Assembly (NCBI RefSeq): GCF_008831285.2
Contig: NC_045139.1
Span: 25,588,412-25,652,411 of the forward strand
Length of the DNA stretch: 64,000 nt
Reading direction: 5' to 3'
Source: Nymphaea colorata
Taxonomy: Eukaryota; Streptophyta; Magnoliopsida; Nymphaeales; Nymphaeaceae
Under the pieces are notes generated by a model. It was not told where the DNA came from. It did no database searches and was given only the letters and a program-made list of their open reading frames with translations. Made by a program: the position numbers and the translations under genes. Positions 11,641-22,742 of this stretch are shown here, piece after piece; within the stretch, counting starts at the first letter, position 1; the number at the start of each line of letters is the position of its first letter.

Positions 11641-12157
11641 AATTCCCCACCCTAGCATAGCAGCCTGCTTGCATTCTCAAAAAACTGCCTCACTAGCTTC
11701 TTATTTTCCTGCTCATATAGATTTGTAGAACAAATAAAGTAATTAAGATAACTCCTACTACCATCTTTTCTCCCTTGCACTAAAGAAAAGGAGATAGATG
11801 AGGGATCCACAAATGGCATCAATGGGTCTCTTTCACTTGTTTAAGGACAACTTGGCAATGAGATTAACTATCGTGTGGACCATTCATTTGGATTGTCCAT
11901 TTCATCTACATCAAACCACACATAGCGTCCAATTTTGTTTGTGAGTTACTTGTGGTGTAGCTACTTTCAAACTAGTTAAGGTGGTATTGTCCATGGAGAA
12001 ACCACCCCAAAACCACCTCACTGTGCAATCTCATGTTACAGGTATGGCATTGGCTATGTTTGTAATTACTGTATCTCCTGGCATTGAGAGCTCGCTGGGT
12101 TAGTTTGTGACTTTATTAAACAAGGCCTATGATGAGTTAAAAGTTTTAGAGGACTCT

Positions 12158-12172
12158 ATCAATTTTATGAAC

Positions 12173-12223
<51 letters not shown>

Positions 12224-12251
12224 GAAACACGTGCAACTATGTCGCCGGACC

Positions 12252-12311
<60 letters not shown>

Positions 12312-12334
12312 TCCGCAACATAGTTGCACGTGTG

Positions 12335-12407
<73 letters not shown>

Positions 12408-12416
12408 TCATAAAAT

Positions 12417-12420
<4 letters not shown>
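12158..12420. repeat. 263-bp imperfect palindrome built on CA/TA microsatellites
   Basis: The left arm starts ATCAATTTTATGAACACAC (12,158) and the right arm ends with its reverse complement (12,420). Inside these, CACGTGCAACTATGT and GGACCATATATA are mirrored around a TA-repeat centre near 12,285. Such a structure could form a cruciform or be an amplification or assembly artefact. A further (TA)n tract runs on to 12,481. Confidence 0.85.
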
Positions 12421-12485
<65 letters not shown>

Positions 12486-12901
12486 TACACATGCATTAGT
12501 GTCCCCAGACATATGTCTTTAGCAAGCGTGCCACAACAGTGTCCATGCTAGAACTTGTGTTAGCCCACATAAATATTCTTTATATTATTTTATAAAAATA
12601 TTCTCATAATATATTTATTCACAAGTGGAGGCAGATTGCAAATAAAGACCAGTTTATGCTACAAGAGGCACCTTGATTACTTTAACACAAGTGTATCAAG
12701 ATATCATATGCAGACTATAGATAAGAACCAACTTATGCAACAAGATGCACCTCAAGTAGTAAGCACAACCTCCTTTAACAAAAATGTATCATCATGTCCA
12801 CTCTACTGCTTCAGTAAAACCAAAGCTGCAACCAAACAAAGAAAGAGAAAATAAAAACTAATGGAGCTTCACTTCCCTACAAGGAAATGGATAATTGCTT
12901 G

Positions 12902-12902
<1 letters not shown>

Positions 12903-12938
<36 letters not shown>
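12903..12938. repeat. CT microsatellite of family A
   Basis: A CT run at a fixed place in the family A repeat; the matching runs are at 29,615-29,636 and 58,607-58,643. Confidence 0.95.
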
Positions 12939-12941
<3 letters not shown>

Positions 12942-13007
12942 GAATCTATTTATTTAAATTCGCTTTCTATGGTTGCTAAGTATAGAAAAAAGCCATTTGT
13001 TTGAGTG

Positions 13008-13478
13008 TAGGGCCGCACACAAGCCAAGTCCAGCTTGAGTTGGGCCAGCTCGACTCGACTCAACTTGCAAAACTTGAGCTTGAACTCAATTTGAACTATA
13101 GTTGAGCTCGATTGAGCAAGCTTGAGCTCAGCTCAACGATACAATGTCGAGCTCGAACTTGATTTGTTTAACTTGTTTATGTTAAGTATGTCTCATTTCT
13201 TTTAACTCGTTTAACTCAAATAACTCATGCAACTTAATTAACTCATTTAGTTGATACTTGTTTAATTATTTTCTCTTTATAATTCCATATTCATTATGTA
13301 GCTGAACTGAGTTGAGTTTAAACAAGCCGAGTTCTTACAACTTGAACCCGGTTTGTTTAACTTTTTGAGCATACATTTGAATTTGAGCTCAACATGTTTA
13401 TAAACAAGTTGAGTTCGAGCCAAGTTTTATCTCATGAGTTCGAGTAGAGCTCAAGCTGGCTTGACTAATGCAGCCCTA
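13008..13478. mobile_element. 471-bp hAT-like nonautonomous element, perfect 8-bp TSD
   Basis: TTTGAGTG stands at 13,000-13,007 and again at 13,479-13,486. The element begins TAGGGCCGCA and ends with the reverse complement of TAGGGCTGCA. The interior is full of GAGCTCGA/TTGAGCTC-type repeats and encodes nothing. The orthologous positions in copies B (near 29,700) and C (near 58,710) of repeat family A read through without it, giving natural empty sites. The 8-bp duplication assigns it to the hAT superfamily. Confidence 0.92.
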
Positions 13479-14469
13479 TTTGAGTGACAATGAGCTTTTT
13501 TCATTAACTCAAACATTATGGAAGTGAAGTAGGATTGTCCATAATCACTACTTACAACTGTAGTAATATTTCCATTACAGTGTGAGATGCCAAAAAATGT
13601 TCCATATCTACCCTTCTGAGATTTGATGAATGAAAGTATAGCAAAAATCTTCTGTTTGAACACAATGAGTTTGTTTCTTTAACTTACATTTTATGAAAGG
13701 AAAAATTAAGATTGCCTATAATTATTATTTATGGCCTGTAGTCATATTTCTATTCCAATACAAGATGTAGAAAAGAAAAAAGGTGCTTCTTATAAATAGG
13801 TGAGGGGAAGTCCATTTCCATGATCTTTTAGCATTTTACCTAGCATAGTGTAAAATATTGAATGATGATAAACTTTTTGTATTATTCTATAATTTAAGAT
13901 TACTTTCGTTATATAATGATCTAAAAGTGAAGGCATACTATAGGGGCGCTAGTTTATGCTTTAGGAGGCACCTTGAGTACTAAAGCTAACCGCCTTCAAC
14001 TTGAATGTATCATGACATGATATCCCATATTCATGTAAAATAAAAGTTGTTGTCATACAAAGAAAATGTAACCTTGAGATTGACTTCATTGTTAGAAAAT
14101 AGACAATCTCTCTGTCTCTAATATGACTATAAAGATGCAAAAATACCGAAAGCTTCCTTTCTTGTACCATCTTGGGTTGGTAAAGTAAAAACCTTTAGGT
14201 ATATACAATAAATATATTGCTGTTTATAAAGGAGGAGAAGAAGTAGAAGAAGACGAAGCAGATTGGCATGAGGTACGTGATACTACTTGTTTTGATTCTT
14301 TTTGCTCCTTTTTTTTGGGTGTTACACCTTCAACATTGGTGTGTAGTGAAGAAAATAACCTTCAGTGCTCTTTCACTCAGTCTCTCTCCAAGGCTTTTGC
14401 TTATATTACTTGATACTTTTCTTTGAAGCTTTGTATAATGACCTAACTCAGTATTGGCATGAATGAAGG

Positions 14470-14644
14470 CAGGGGGGGCCGCATGGCCTTGGTCCGACCT
14501 CAAATTTTTTTATATTTACATATAAATTTTAAAAGATTTTACTTATCCTATATAAAAATTTTGAAAAATGATATTTCGGTCTGTGTCAAAAAATTAGAAA
14601 CTTTAATTCAGCCCCTTCATGAAAAATTTCTAGCTCTGCCCCTG
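14470..14644. mobile_element. Small CAGGGG-type MITE inside family R
   Basis: The right end reads as the reverse complement of CAGGGGCAGAGCTAG, and the left end begins CAGGGGGGGCCGCATGG. These are the ends of a common plant hAT-like MITE. About 175 bp, AT-rich inside. No target duplication can be read. The flanking sequence is a family R repeat. Confidence 0.65.
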
Positions 14645-14649
14645 AAGAT

Positions 14650-15060
14650 CAGGCTCATGGTCTAGCAAATCATAAACCCACCATATAGCAGCTTCAATTT
14701 CAACATATAAAATGCTAGAAACCAGGATAACCAATCACTTAGCAATTTCCTTTATAAGTTTCCCAAGATTCCTCAGAATCTTAGGTATGAGACTACAAGA
14801 CTGAACTTTTAGGGTGTTACAATCCACTAAGGTACATGTATCCATGCATGTGAGACCCTAGGTTCGAGTATTGCACCATATTCTTTAGCAACCAACACAA
14901 TCACGGGCTAGCGGATCTAAACTCACCGCCAACAGCTCTGGTTTTAACTGAAAAAAGAAAAGGAACTATGACAACCAATCACTTAACAATCATTTTTATA
15001 TGTCTATAAAAGTTCTTCACAATATTAACTCAAACTGATGTAATATGCTTTTTCAAAATT
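14650..15060 (-). repeat. Dispersed repeat family R (minus copies)
   Basis: Two units in reverse orientation, with ACCAATCACTTAGCAA, TTTATAAGTTTCCCAAGATTC and GTGAGACCCTAGG matching family R. Disturbed on its left by the MITE at 14,470-14,644. Confidence 0.55.
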
Positions 15061-15179
15061 GAGTTGGAAATACATAGAGTTAGGTGCCAATCTGATTCTG
15101 TAAGGAGATCCTATGCCGAATTTTTTTATATACTCTAGCATTCAGTTTTTCCTATCAAGTTTGGATGGGACCACTCATT

Positions 15180-15600
15180 TTATCCACCTCCATATGGAAA
15201 GTATAGCCCTAATTTTGTCTAAAATTTAAATTTACTTGTCTTGCAGCTACCTGTAATGATTTAAAGTGGCATTGTCCAAGGATAAACCATCTCAAAGTCA
15301 ATTCACTATAGTATCTCCTATTACAAGTATGGTGCTAGCTAAGCTTGTAGCTCCTTGCTTTTTCAGTCACTTAGTTTTTTATTTTTCATTGTACATATTT
15401 GTTTCCATCTTGAAATACTTGTTCCTAATTTTATGTATGCAAGTTCTCGTGCATAAGCATATTCATATGATGAGTTCAAAGTTTATGTGGACATTATCTA
15501 GTCTAGGAACACATACACACAGACATACACCTCCCACATATACATATACATATATGGATGGGTACCTGCAATCAAGTTTTTGTTCTTTGATACTATTCAT
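15180..15600 (+). repeat. Diverged relative of the start of family A
   Basis: GGCATTGTCCAAGGATAAACC, ATGGTGCTAGCTAAGCTTGTA and CATACACACAGACATACAC follow the same order as copies A and C of family A, then the similarity stops. Confidence 0.5.
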
Positions 15601-15739
15601 TAGATAATTTGGTTCATTTCCATATTGGGCATAGGCTTCCAGTCAATTGGATCCCCATTCACCCCCTAGCATATTCAATTCCATCCCTAAAAAACCTATG
15701 AACTAGGAAAATCAACCACATGAACCCTTTTTAAGCCCT

Positions 15740-16040
15740 TCAAGATTTCTCATCTTCAATATAGGACTAAGCTTTTGAGGTGTTAGTTCAACCCCCTTAA
15801 GGCCCACATGTCTACATGTATATGACCTCAAGTCCAAGTTCTGAACCAGCTTTGATACAATTGTAACAACTCGGCCCACTTGCATAATGGGCTTGGGCTC
15901 CTAGTCTCAAAGATCTAGTTTGCGTCCTTGCAAGTTTGGTTCTAGTGCCAAGAGGGATATGAATGAGAATAACCAATCCAATTATAAGCCCTTGAAATTT
16001 TCTCACAATCTTTAACATAAGACTAATTTTTTAGAGTGTT
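15740..16040 (-). repeat. Dispersed repeat family R (minus copy)
   Basis: One unit in reverse orientation: TTAAGGCCCACATGT, GACCTCAAG, CCAATTATAAGCCC and ACTAATTTTTTAGAG. Noncoding. Confidence 0.5.
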
Positions 16041-16572
16041 ACAATGTGCTCTTATGGTTTGGTCCCAGTTTCCTTGGCAGAATATGTGCATTTCATTCTC
16101 AAGCATATCTTGTGATTTTGTCAAAGAGTTGTTCCCCTTTTCTCTGACAACTTTCACTCTAGTATTTTGTTGCACTTCCTTGGCAACTTATCTTTGGAAG
16201 ACCTCTCTCCTTCCTCAATTCTTTATTATTTCTTCATCTTTGGGCTTGCCTTGCCTCACCATATTTCTCATGTCAATATACTTTTAAATATCTCTTCACT
16301 ATCGTCTTGCATTTTCAAGTGTTACATATTTCAACTGTACAGTTACCAACAACCATAATGGATACCTCAACATTCTTTTTGGGCCAGCATTGACAATCAC
16401 TTTTTCTCTTTTCTAGACCTTGGTAAAGTTCTCCTTTTGTGAGCCTTCTTCCCAGTCCTTGCTGCACTATTTGCACTAGTGATCAGAAGCCCTTTCCCCT
16501 GTTATCTCTTTCTTTCTCTAGTTCACAACCTCCATCCATTTGGCCCCCTTACTGTTCTCTCTCTTCATCTAG

Positions 16573-16792
16573 GACCTAAAACTTTGATGTTTTAAGAAGC
16601 AGTAAATTAGAAAACTAGTATGTTTTGAATGATGTTTCAACAAACCTGAGCCTTACAGTCAACTACCATGGTTGGTTTTATAAAAATGAAAACCAGCTAT
16701 ACTAGTTGCATGTAAGGCTCAGATTTGTTGAAACATCTTTAAAAAGCAGACAAGCTTGCTACTTTATCACATCTGAAAACATCAAACTTTAT
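16573..16792. mobile_element. Foldback (snap-back) element, about 220 bp
   Basis: Left half: AACTTTGATGTTTT, then GATGTTTCAACAAACCTGAG, CCTTACAGTCAACTA. The right half is the same order in reverse complement, ending AAAACATCAAACTTTATAAG, with the centre near 16,685 at TTTTATAAAAATG. The arms match over about 100 bases with scattered differences. It lies about 60 bases before the palindromic array and may share its mechanism of origin, but the sequences differ. No target duplication is obvious. Confidence 0.75.
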
Positions 16793-16852
16793 AAGTGCAT
16801 CACACTAAATTGAAACTGAATTTATACTCTACTTTTAGCAAAAAAACATTAG

Positions 16853-19800
16853 GTGTTGATTTATTTCAGTTTGGTTTCTAAATATGAATTTCTTTGAAGC
16901 TAACAAACAATTTTGTCTATCCCAATTGTTGGTTTTAATGATGAGGTCTAATTCGGCTTTCCTCTCAAATTTCAGTCATGTTCAAATTTTCATTTTTTCC
17001 TCATTAGGCCCCCTCATTAGAACCAACAATTGAGATGAAGAAAAACATTTGGTAAATAGAAAGACATCCACATTTCAATATGTGTTGATTTATCTCATAT
17101 TGGTTTCTAAACATGGATCTTCTACTAGTTAGCAAGCATTTTCTCTATCCCAATTGTTGGTTCTAAAGAAGAGGTCTAATTTGGCTTTCCTTTTTATTTT
17201 TGGTCATGTTCATAGTTTCTTTTTTTTTCTTAACCAATAATCGGGATATGAAAATATGTTTGCTAGCTAAAATGAGATCCATATTCAGAAACCAATCTAA
17301 GAGAAATCAACACACACTCCTGTATTGATACAACAACGTGTGTTCATTTATCTCATATTGATTTTTGAATATGGATTTTTTTTTTAGCTAACAAACTTTT
17401 TTCTCTGTCCCGATTATTAGTTTTAATGAGGAGGTCTAATTTGGTTTTTCTCATAAATTTTGGTCATGTTTATATTTTCATTTTTGCCTTATTAAATACC
17501 TTCATTAGAACCAAAAACTGGAATAGTGAAAAATGTTTGCCAGTTACAAAGAAACCTACATTTAGAAACCAATCTGAGATAAATCAGCACAAGTTGTTGT
17601 ACCAATACAACACCGTGTGTTGACTTATCTGAGACTGGTTTCTGAATATGACTATCCTTCTAGCTAGCAAACAATATTCCTTATCCCGATTGTTGGTTCT
17701 CATGAGGGGGTCTAATTTGGCTTTCCTTTTCATTTTCAGTCACATTAATATTTTACTTTTTTTTCATTAGACCCTCTCATTAGAATCAACAAACAAGATA
17801 GAGAAAAATGCTTGTTAAATAGAAGGAGATCCACATTTCCAATATGTGTTGATTTATCTCAGATTGGTTTCTAAATATGGATCTCCTACTACCTAGCAAG
17901 CATTTTCTCTATCCCTATTGTTGGTTCAAATGAGGGAGTATCATTCAGCTTTCCTTTTCATTTTCGGTCATGTTCATATTTTCTTTTCTTTTTTCAACCA
18001 AAAATTGGGATATGGAAATATATTTCTTAGCTAGAAGCAGCAGATCCATATTCAGAAACCAATCGGAGATAAATAAACACATGCTGCTGTATTGATACAA
18101 CAACGTGTGTTTATTTATCTCAGGTTGATTTCTTTCTCACTAGCAAACGTTTTTCTCTATCCCTAGTGAGAGGGTCTAATTCAGTTTTTCTCTCCAATTT
18201 TGGTCATGTTCATATTTATTTTTTCCCCATTGTACACCTCATTAGAATTAAAAACTAAGATAGTGCAAAATGTTTGTTAGTTAGAAAGAAGCCCATATTG
18301 AGAAACCAATTTAAGATAAATCAGCACACGTTGTTGTATCAACACAACACCATGGGTGGACTTATCTCAGATTGGTTTATGAATGTGAATATCTTTTTAG
18401 CTAGCAAACATTTTTCTCTGTGCCTACTGTTGGTTCTCATGAGGGGGCCTAATTTAGGTTTTCCATCCATTTTTAGTCACTCTTTTTTTTTTTTTTTTCA
18501 ATTAGTACTTCTTAGTAGAACCAACAATCAGAATAGAGAAAAATGCTTGCTAAGTAGAAGGAGATCCACATCTCAATATGTATTGATTTATTTTAGATTG
18601 GTTTCTAAACATGGATCTAATACTAGCTAGCAAGCATTTTCTCTTTCCCGATTGTTGGTTCTAATGTGGGGGTCAGGTTTGACTTTTCTTTCCATTTTTG
18701 GTCATATTTATAGTTTCTTTTTTTTTTCAAACAACAGTGAGATATGTAAATATGTTTGTTAGCTAGAAGGTGGTCCTTATTCAAAAATCAATATGAGATA
18801 AATCAACCATGCTGATGTATTGATACAAAAACATCTGTTAATTTATCTCATATTCATTTCTGAATATGACTTTCTTTCTAGCTAGCAAACTTTTTTCTCT
18901 ATCCCGATTGTTGGTTTTAATGAGGGGGTCTAATTCAGCTTTTCTCTCTAATTTTGGTCATGTTTATGTTCATTTTTTTCTCATTAGACACCCTCATTAG
19001 AACTAAAAACTAGGATAGTGAAAAATGTTTGCCAGTTAGAAAGCCATCCATATTCAGAAACCAATCTCAGATAAATCAGCACGTACTCTTATATCAATAC
19101 AACACCATGTCTTGACTTATCTCAGATTGGTTTCTAAATATGAATATCCTTCTAGCTAGAAAACATTTTTCTCTATCCCAATTTTGGTTTCTAATGAGAA
19201 AGTCTAATTCGACTTTCCTTTCCATTTTCAGTCATATTAATATTTTCCTTTTTTTACATTAGCCCCCCTCATTAAAACCAACAATCAAGATAGAAAAAAA
19301 ATGTTTCCTAGCTATAAGGAGTTTCATATTTAGAAACCAATCTGAGATATATCAATACGACAATATGTTTTGATTTAGCTCATAGCAGTTTCTAAACATA
19401 GATCTCCTACTAGCTAGCAAACATTTTTCTCTATTCCAATGGTTGGTTCTAATGAAGGAGACTAATTCGGCTTTCCATTTCAATTTTGGCCATGTTCATA
19501 TTTTTCTTTTTTTTTTTTCCTCAAACAATCGAGATATAGAAAAATGTTAGTTAGTTAGAAGGATATACTTATTCAGAAACCAATCCAAGATAAATCAACA
19601 TAGCAACGTATGTTAGTTTATCTCATATTGGTTTTAAAATATGAATATCCTACTAGCTAGCAAATGTTTATCTCTATCTCGATCGTTGGCTTTAATGAGG
19701 TATCTAATTTGGCCTTCCTCTCTAATTTCGGCCACGTTCATATTTTTCTTTTTTTCTCATTAGAGCCCCTCATTAGAACCAACAATCAGAATTGAGAAAA

Positions 19801-20620
19801 ATGTTTGCTAACTAGAAAGAAATCGATATTCAGAAACTAATTTGAGATATATAAACATAGCTGCGTTTGGTTTATAAATATGGATCTCCTTTTAGGTAGC
19901 AAACATTTTTCTCTAGCCCAATTGTTGGTTTTAATGACAGAGTTTAATTTATCTACCCTTTTCATTTTTAGTCATGTTATTTTTTTTTCCTCTGTTAGAA
20001 ACCCTCATTAGAACCAACAATCGGGATAGTAAAAATGATTGGTAGCTATAAGGTGATCAAATTTCAGAAACAAATCAGAGATAAATCAACAAAGCAGCAT
20101 GTGTTAGTTTATCTCAATTTGGTTTCTAAACATTGATCTCTTTCTACTAGCAAACATTTTTCTCTATCCCGATTGTAGGTTTTAATGAGGTGGTATGATT
20201 CGGCTTTCCTTTTCATTTTTGGTGGTTCATATTTTCCTTTATTCTCTCCATTAGACCTTCTCATCAGACCAACAATCGGAATATAGAAAAATGTTGCTAG
20301 CTAAAAGGAGATCCATATTCAGAAATCAATCAAAAATAAATCCACACAGTAACGTGTGTTTATCTCGGATTGGATTTTGAATCTAGGCCTCTTTCTAGCT
20401 AGAGGACATACTTTTCTATCACGATTGTTAGTTTTAACGATGTGGTCTAATTTGACTTTCCTCTCCAATTTCAGTCATGTTCATATTTCTTTTTCCATTT
20501 GACCCTTCATTGGAAACAACAAATGAGACGTAGAAAATTTTTTGCTAGTTAGAAGGAGATCTATATTCAGAAACCAATCTGACATAAATCAACACAAACT
20601 ACTATATTGATACATCAATG
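16853..20620. repeat. Array of about 15 palindromic ~250-bp monomers in trimers
   Basis: Each monomer has a left arm (GATTTATCTCAGATTGGTTT, then TAGCTAGCAAACATTTTTC, CCCGATTGTTGGTTCTAATG), a spacer of about 60-80 bases (GGCTTTCC...GGTCATGTTCATATTTTC) and a right arm that is the reverse complement (CATTAGAACCAACAATCGGG, GAAAAATGTTTGCTAGCTA, AGAAACCAATCTGAGATAAA). Left arms start near 16,853, 17,081, 17,340, 17,617, 17,845, 18,109, 18,356, 18,581, 18,837, 19,110, 19,368, 19,611, 19,866, 20,103 and 20,359. Monomers three apart resemble each other most: the junction sequences between monomers cycle through three types (ACATTTCAATATGTGTTGA; CTGTATTGATACAACAACG; GTTGTACCAATACAACACC), giving trimer copies at 17,081-17,844, 17,845-18,580 and 18,581-19,367. 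No protein is encoded. A stand-alone relative is at 37,739-38,170. Confidence 0.9.
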
Positions 20621-20639
20621 TTTCACAACAACAAACATA

Positions 20640-20930
20640 GTTATTGGCTAGGGCTCTTCTGGTGTCCAATAACTTAATAGGAAGTTGCCAAAAATATATT
20701 TTTGGCAACGACCTGTACCCCAGCAATTGCTAAAGGCAACCCTTGCCATAGGTCTTGTGCCCAAAAATCATTGGGCAAGGAGTGAGCCGTTGCCAAAAAG
20801 TTTTTGGGCACAACTACATACATTATTGGCAACAAAAGTGGCAGTTGCCAAAAGATTTTTAGGCATGGCTGCATATTTTATTGGCACAAGAGCAGCTGTT
20901 GCCAAAAACAGCTACGTTTGAAACCAGCCA
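20640..20930. repeat. GTTGCCAAAAA repeats, possible transposon subterminal region
   Basis: GTTGCCAAAA and its complement TTTTTGGCAAC occur six or more times in about 250 bases, including a near-perfect palindrome around 20,685-20,712. This looks like the subterminal repeats of a CACTA- or Harbinger-like element. It directly follows the palindromic array, so array and repeats may belong to one large element. Confidence 0.5.
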
Positions 20931-20994
20931 CTAATTGCAGCATATTTTACCGCTGCATGAGCTTTTCAATTTCAGCATTATATAGGTTAGCTGC

Positions 20995-21063
<69 letters not shown>

Positions 21064-21075
21064 GAGAGAGAGAGT
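20995..21075. repeat. Compound (TA)n-(TG)n-(AG)n microsatellite
   Basis: TA, then TG, then a short GA run. Open frames across it are artefacts of the repeat. Confidence 0.95.
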
Positions 21076-21079
21076 ATTA

Positions 21080-22200
21080 ATACAAAATAAATTTATATTA
21101 TCCAAAGAATATCTTATACATAATTGAAAATTATACAAGTTTAATACCAACTTCCTACAAATTTAAACCAATCTCGAGCTTACTTGAGATAGGATTTGTT
21201 GCGACAGCACCTTCGGTATCTCCCGATGACTCACCATAATTAGCTATTTCTTATCGTCCATGAACTGTAGCAGAATCAATTTTTTTTTAGAAAAATATCC
21301 TTTTCTTGCAAAAGCTTCCAAATATAATGCGTTTACTGCGAATAGAATACCATCAAACAAAATCAGTATGAGAAAATGGAAAAGAAATTCAAGCCAGATT
21401 ACAGCATCCTAGGAAGCATATTCGCCAAAAAATTGTTGAATATGCAAATTATTAGTTAAACTATGAAACAGGTAATAAACCATATGAAAAGTACCTATCC
21501 AGCATGATGTGCAGACTTGGAAGTGATAGTTATTTGAGATCCATTTGTATCTTGGCCAACATTTCCCGTAGACAATAGACCACGTCCATCATGCTAAGCT
21601 CTCATCTGTGGGAGCAGGATTAACACTAATGTCAAGGATTAACTCTATGTTCTTCCATTGATATACGTTGCTATCATACCTTTTAAATGTAATGCAGTCA
21701 TCTAATATCAGCACATTTGGTTATGTATCACAATCACTAAACAAATGACATGAGGATAATCAATTTGTTTAATGACATTAGTCAATCACACATCTTCAAT
21801 GTTGAAAATGTCTAGAAAAGGAGGCACTTTTGGCTTTTCTCTGTACTGTTCTGGTCACAAAAAGACAAGTTCTACAGGCTTTAATTGACAGAAACAATCA
21901 AACAGATAACCTTCACAACTTTCCCATTGCTGGAAAACGCCTCTCGCAGACTAGTATCATCTATACAAAAAACCTGCATCACATGCAACGACATGCACAA
22001 AGCTTATTAATACTTTCTTTTATAATTAACTATTGAAGCCTAACAGCAACTGAAATGCCACACGGCCATGAAGTCCTTGAGGTCCCTTCTCTCTTCTGGG
22101 GAGTATATACTTAGCTTAGAATAACGTATATGATCCATGTTACAGTTGTGCCGATTTACGGCTTTCATTTGTTCCCAAAATCCTTCATCTCACCCTTGAT
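21080..22200. other. Mostly noncoding; possible further SCC2 remnant
   Basis: On the minus strand around 21,985 to 21,800 there are short protein-like scraps with stops, in the position where the exon after the SCC2 fragment would be expected. I cannot assign them with confidence. Confidence 0.3.
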
Positions 22201-22257
22201 TTTCATTCATGCAAATCTTCAGTCGCATTCATCTCTTCTTAATGTCAGATGTCTTAC

Positions 22258-22496
22258 CTCGAGTATATTAGCAGAAGCAAGATATTCAGGAAAGTTGTAT
22301 GTGGTTAGCAAATCCATAACAAGGCTTTTGATTCCCTTCAGATCTGACTCATCTTGAGTTTTGACGGTAGTCCATCTATGAAGAATATTACTCCAGAAGT
22401 GACAACATGCTTCAATGGCAGCCCCATGACACTTATTAGGTTGGCAAGCATCATTTGAGGTCTCCAGCACCGAATCGTCATCACTAGCTAAGGTTT
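22258..22496 (-). pseudogene. SCC2: Sister-chromatid cohesion protein SCC2 exon fragment
   Basis: SCC2 (Nipped-B) loads cohesin on chromosomes. On the minus strand an open exon of about 240 bases reads TLASDDDSV, EACCHFWSNILHRWTTVKTQ, LVMDLLTTYNFPEYLASANI and LE, then a consensus donor GAG|GTAAGA at 22,258/22,257. An acceptor-like TTTTCTGAG lies just before it. The pattern RW-x-x-VKxQD-x-(S/E)-L-K followed by MDLLTTxNxPEYPAxxxILEV is what I know of plant SCC2, in the large HEAT-repeat region. SCC2 has well over 1,700 residues, and none of the flanking exons is clear here, so this is a single isolated exon. The assignment is from memory of family patterns. Confidence 0.55.
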
Positions 22497-22719
22497 CTCA
22501 GAAAATAAAAGGACAGCTGGTACTAGACTGAACCAGCTGAATCAGCAAGCAGTTATTGACTGAGCATGGTGCTTGAATGGTGGGATTTGATCTAGTAAAG
22601 ATGTAGGTGCTGAGCTGTTGGTAGGGTCCTCAGTTTTCAGATCTACTGTTATTTTGTGTCAATTTGACTGAGATTCAAGCGAAAGTAAGCCACATATGAT
22701 TGAATTTTATATTTACTAG

Positions 22720-22742
22720 GGGGGGTGGAGAGAGAGAGAGAG
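22720..22742. repeat. Short G-run and GA repeat
   Basis: GGGGGG followed by a run of GA units; simple sequence. Confidence 0.8.

Larger units (their letters stand above)
11930..14200 (+). repeat. Dispersed repeat family A, copy A (interrupted)
   Basis: A long noncoding repeat unit in order: GGTATTGTCCATGGAGAAAC near 11,980; a TA/CA microsatellite; ACAAGTGGAGGCAGATTG near 12,620; CAACCTCCTTTAAC; a CT microsatellite at 12,903-12,938; GTAAAATATTGAATGATGA near 13,850; and TGACTTCATTG near 14,080. The same order appears in copy B (29,222-30,183 and 37,069-37,240) and copy C (57,885-59,330), and a short relative lies at 15,180-15,600. No protein is encoded. Copy A alone carries the hAT-like insertion at 13,008-13,478. 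Confidence 0.75.

Noticed and set aside
12107-12499. Long open frames of alternating Tyr-Ile and His-Thr on both strands
   Set aside because: They are translations of TA and CA microsatellites; the same holds for frames at 9,757-10,253, 35,595-36,050 and 45,354-45,564.
14820-14890. GGTTCGAGT as a tRNA T-arm
   Set aside because: No acceptor, D or anticodon arm can be folded around it; it is part of repeat family R. I found no tRNA or rRNA gene anywhere in the window.
17426-18630. Small ORFs within the array (17,426-17,623; 18,274-18,630)
   Set aside because: They are readings of the palindromic arms; similar peptides appear in both orientations at 37,738-38,193, and frames are not kept between monomers.
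16853-20620. CRISPR-like regular repeats
   Set aside because: The repeat unit is about 250 bp, palindromic and diverged, in a plant nuclear context; there are no short direct repeats with unique spacers and no cas genes.
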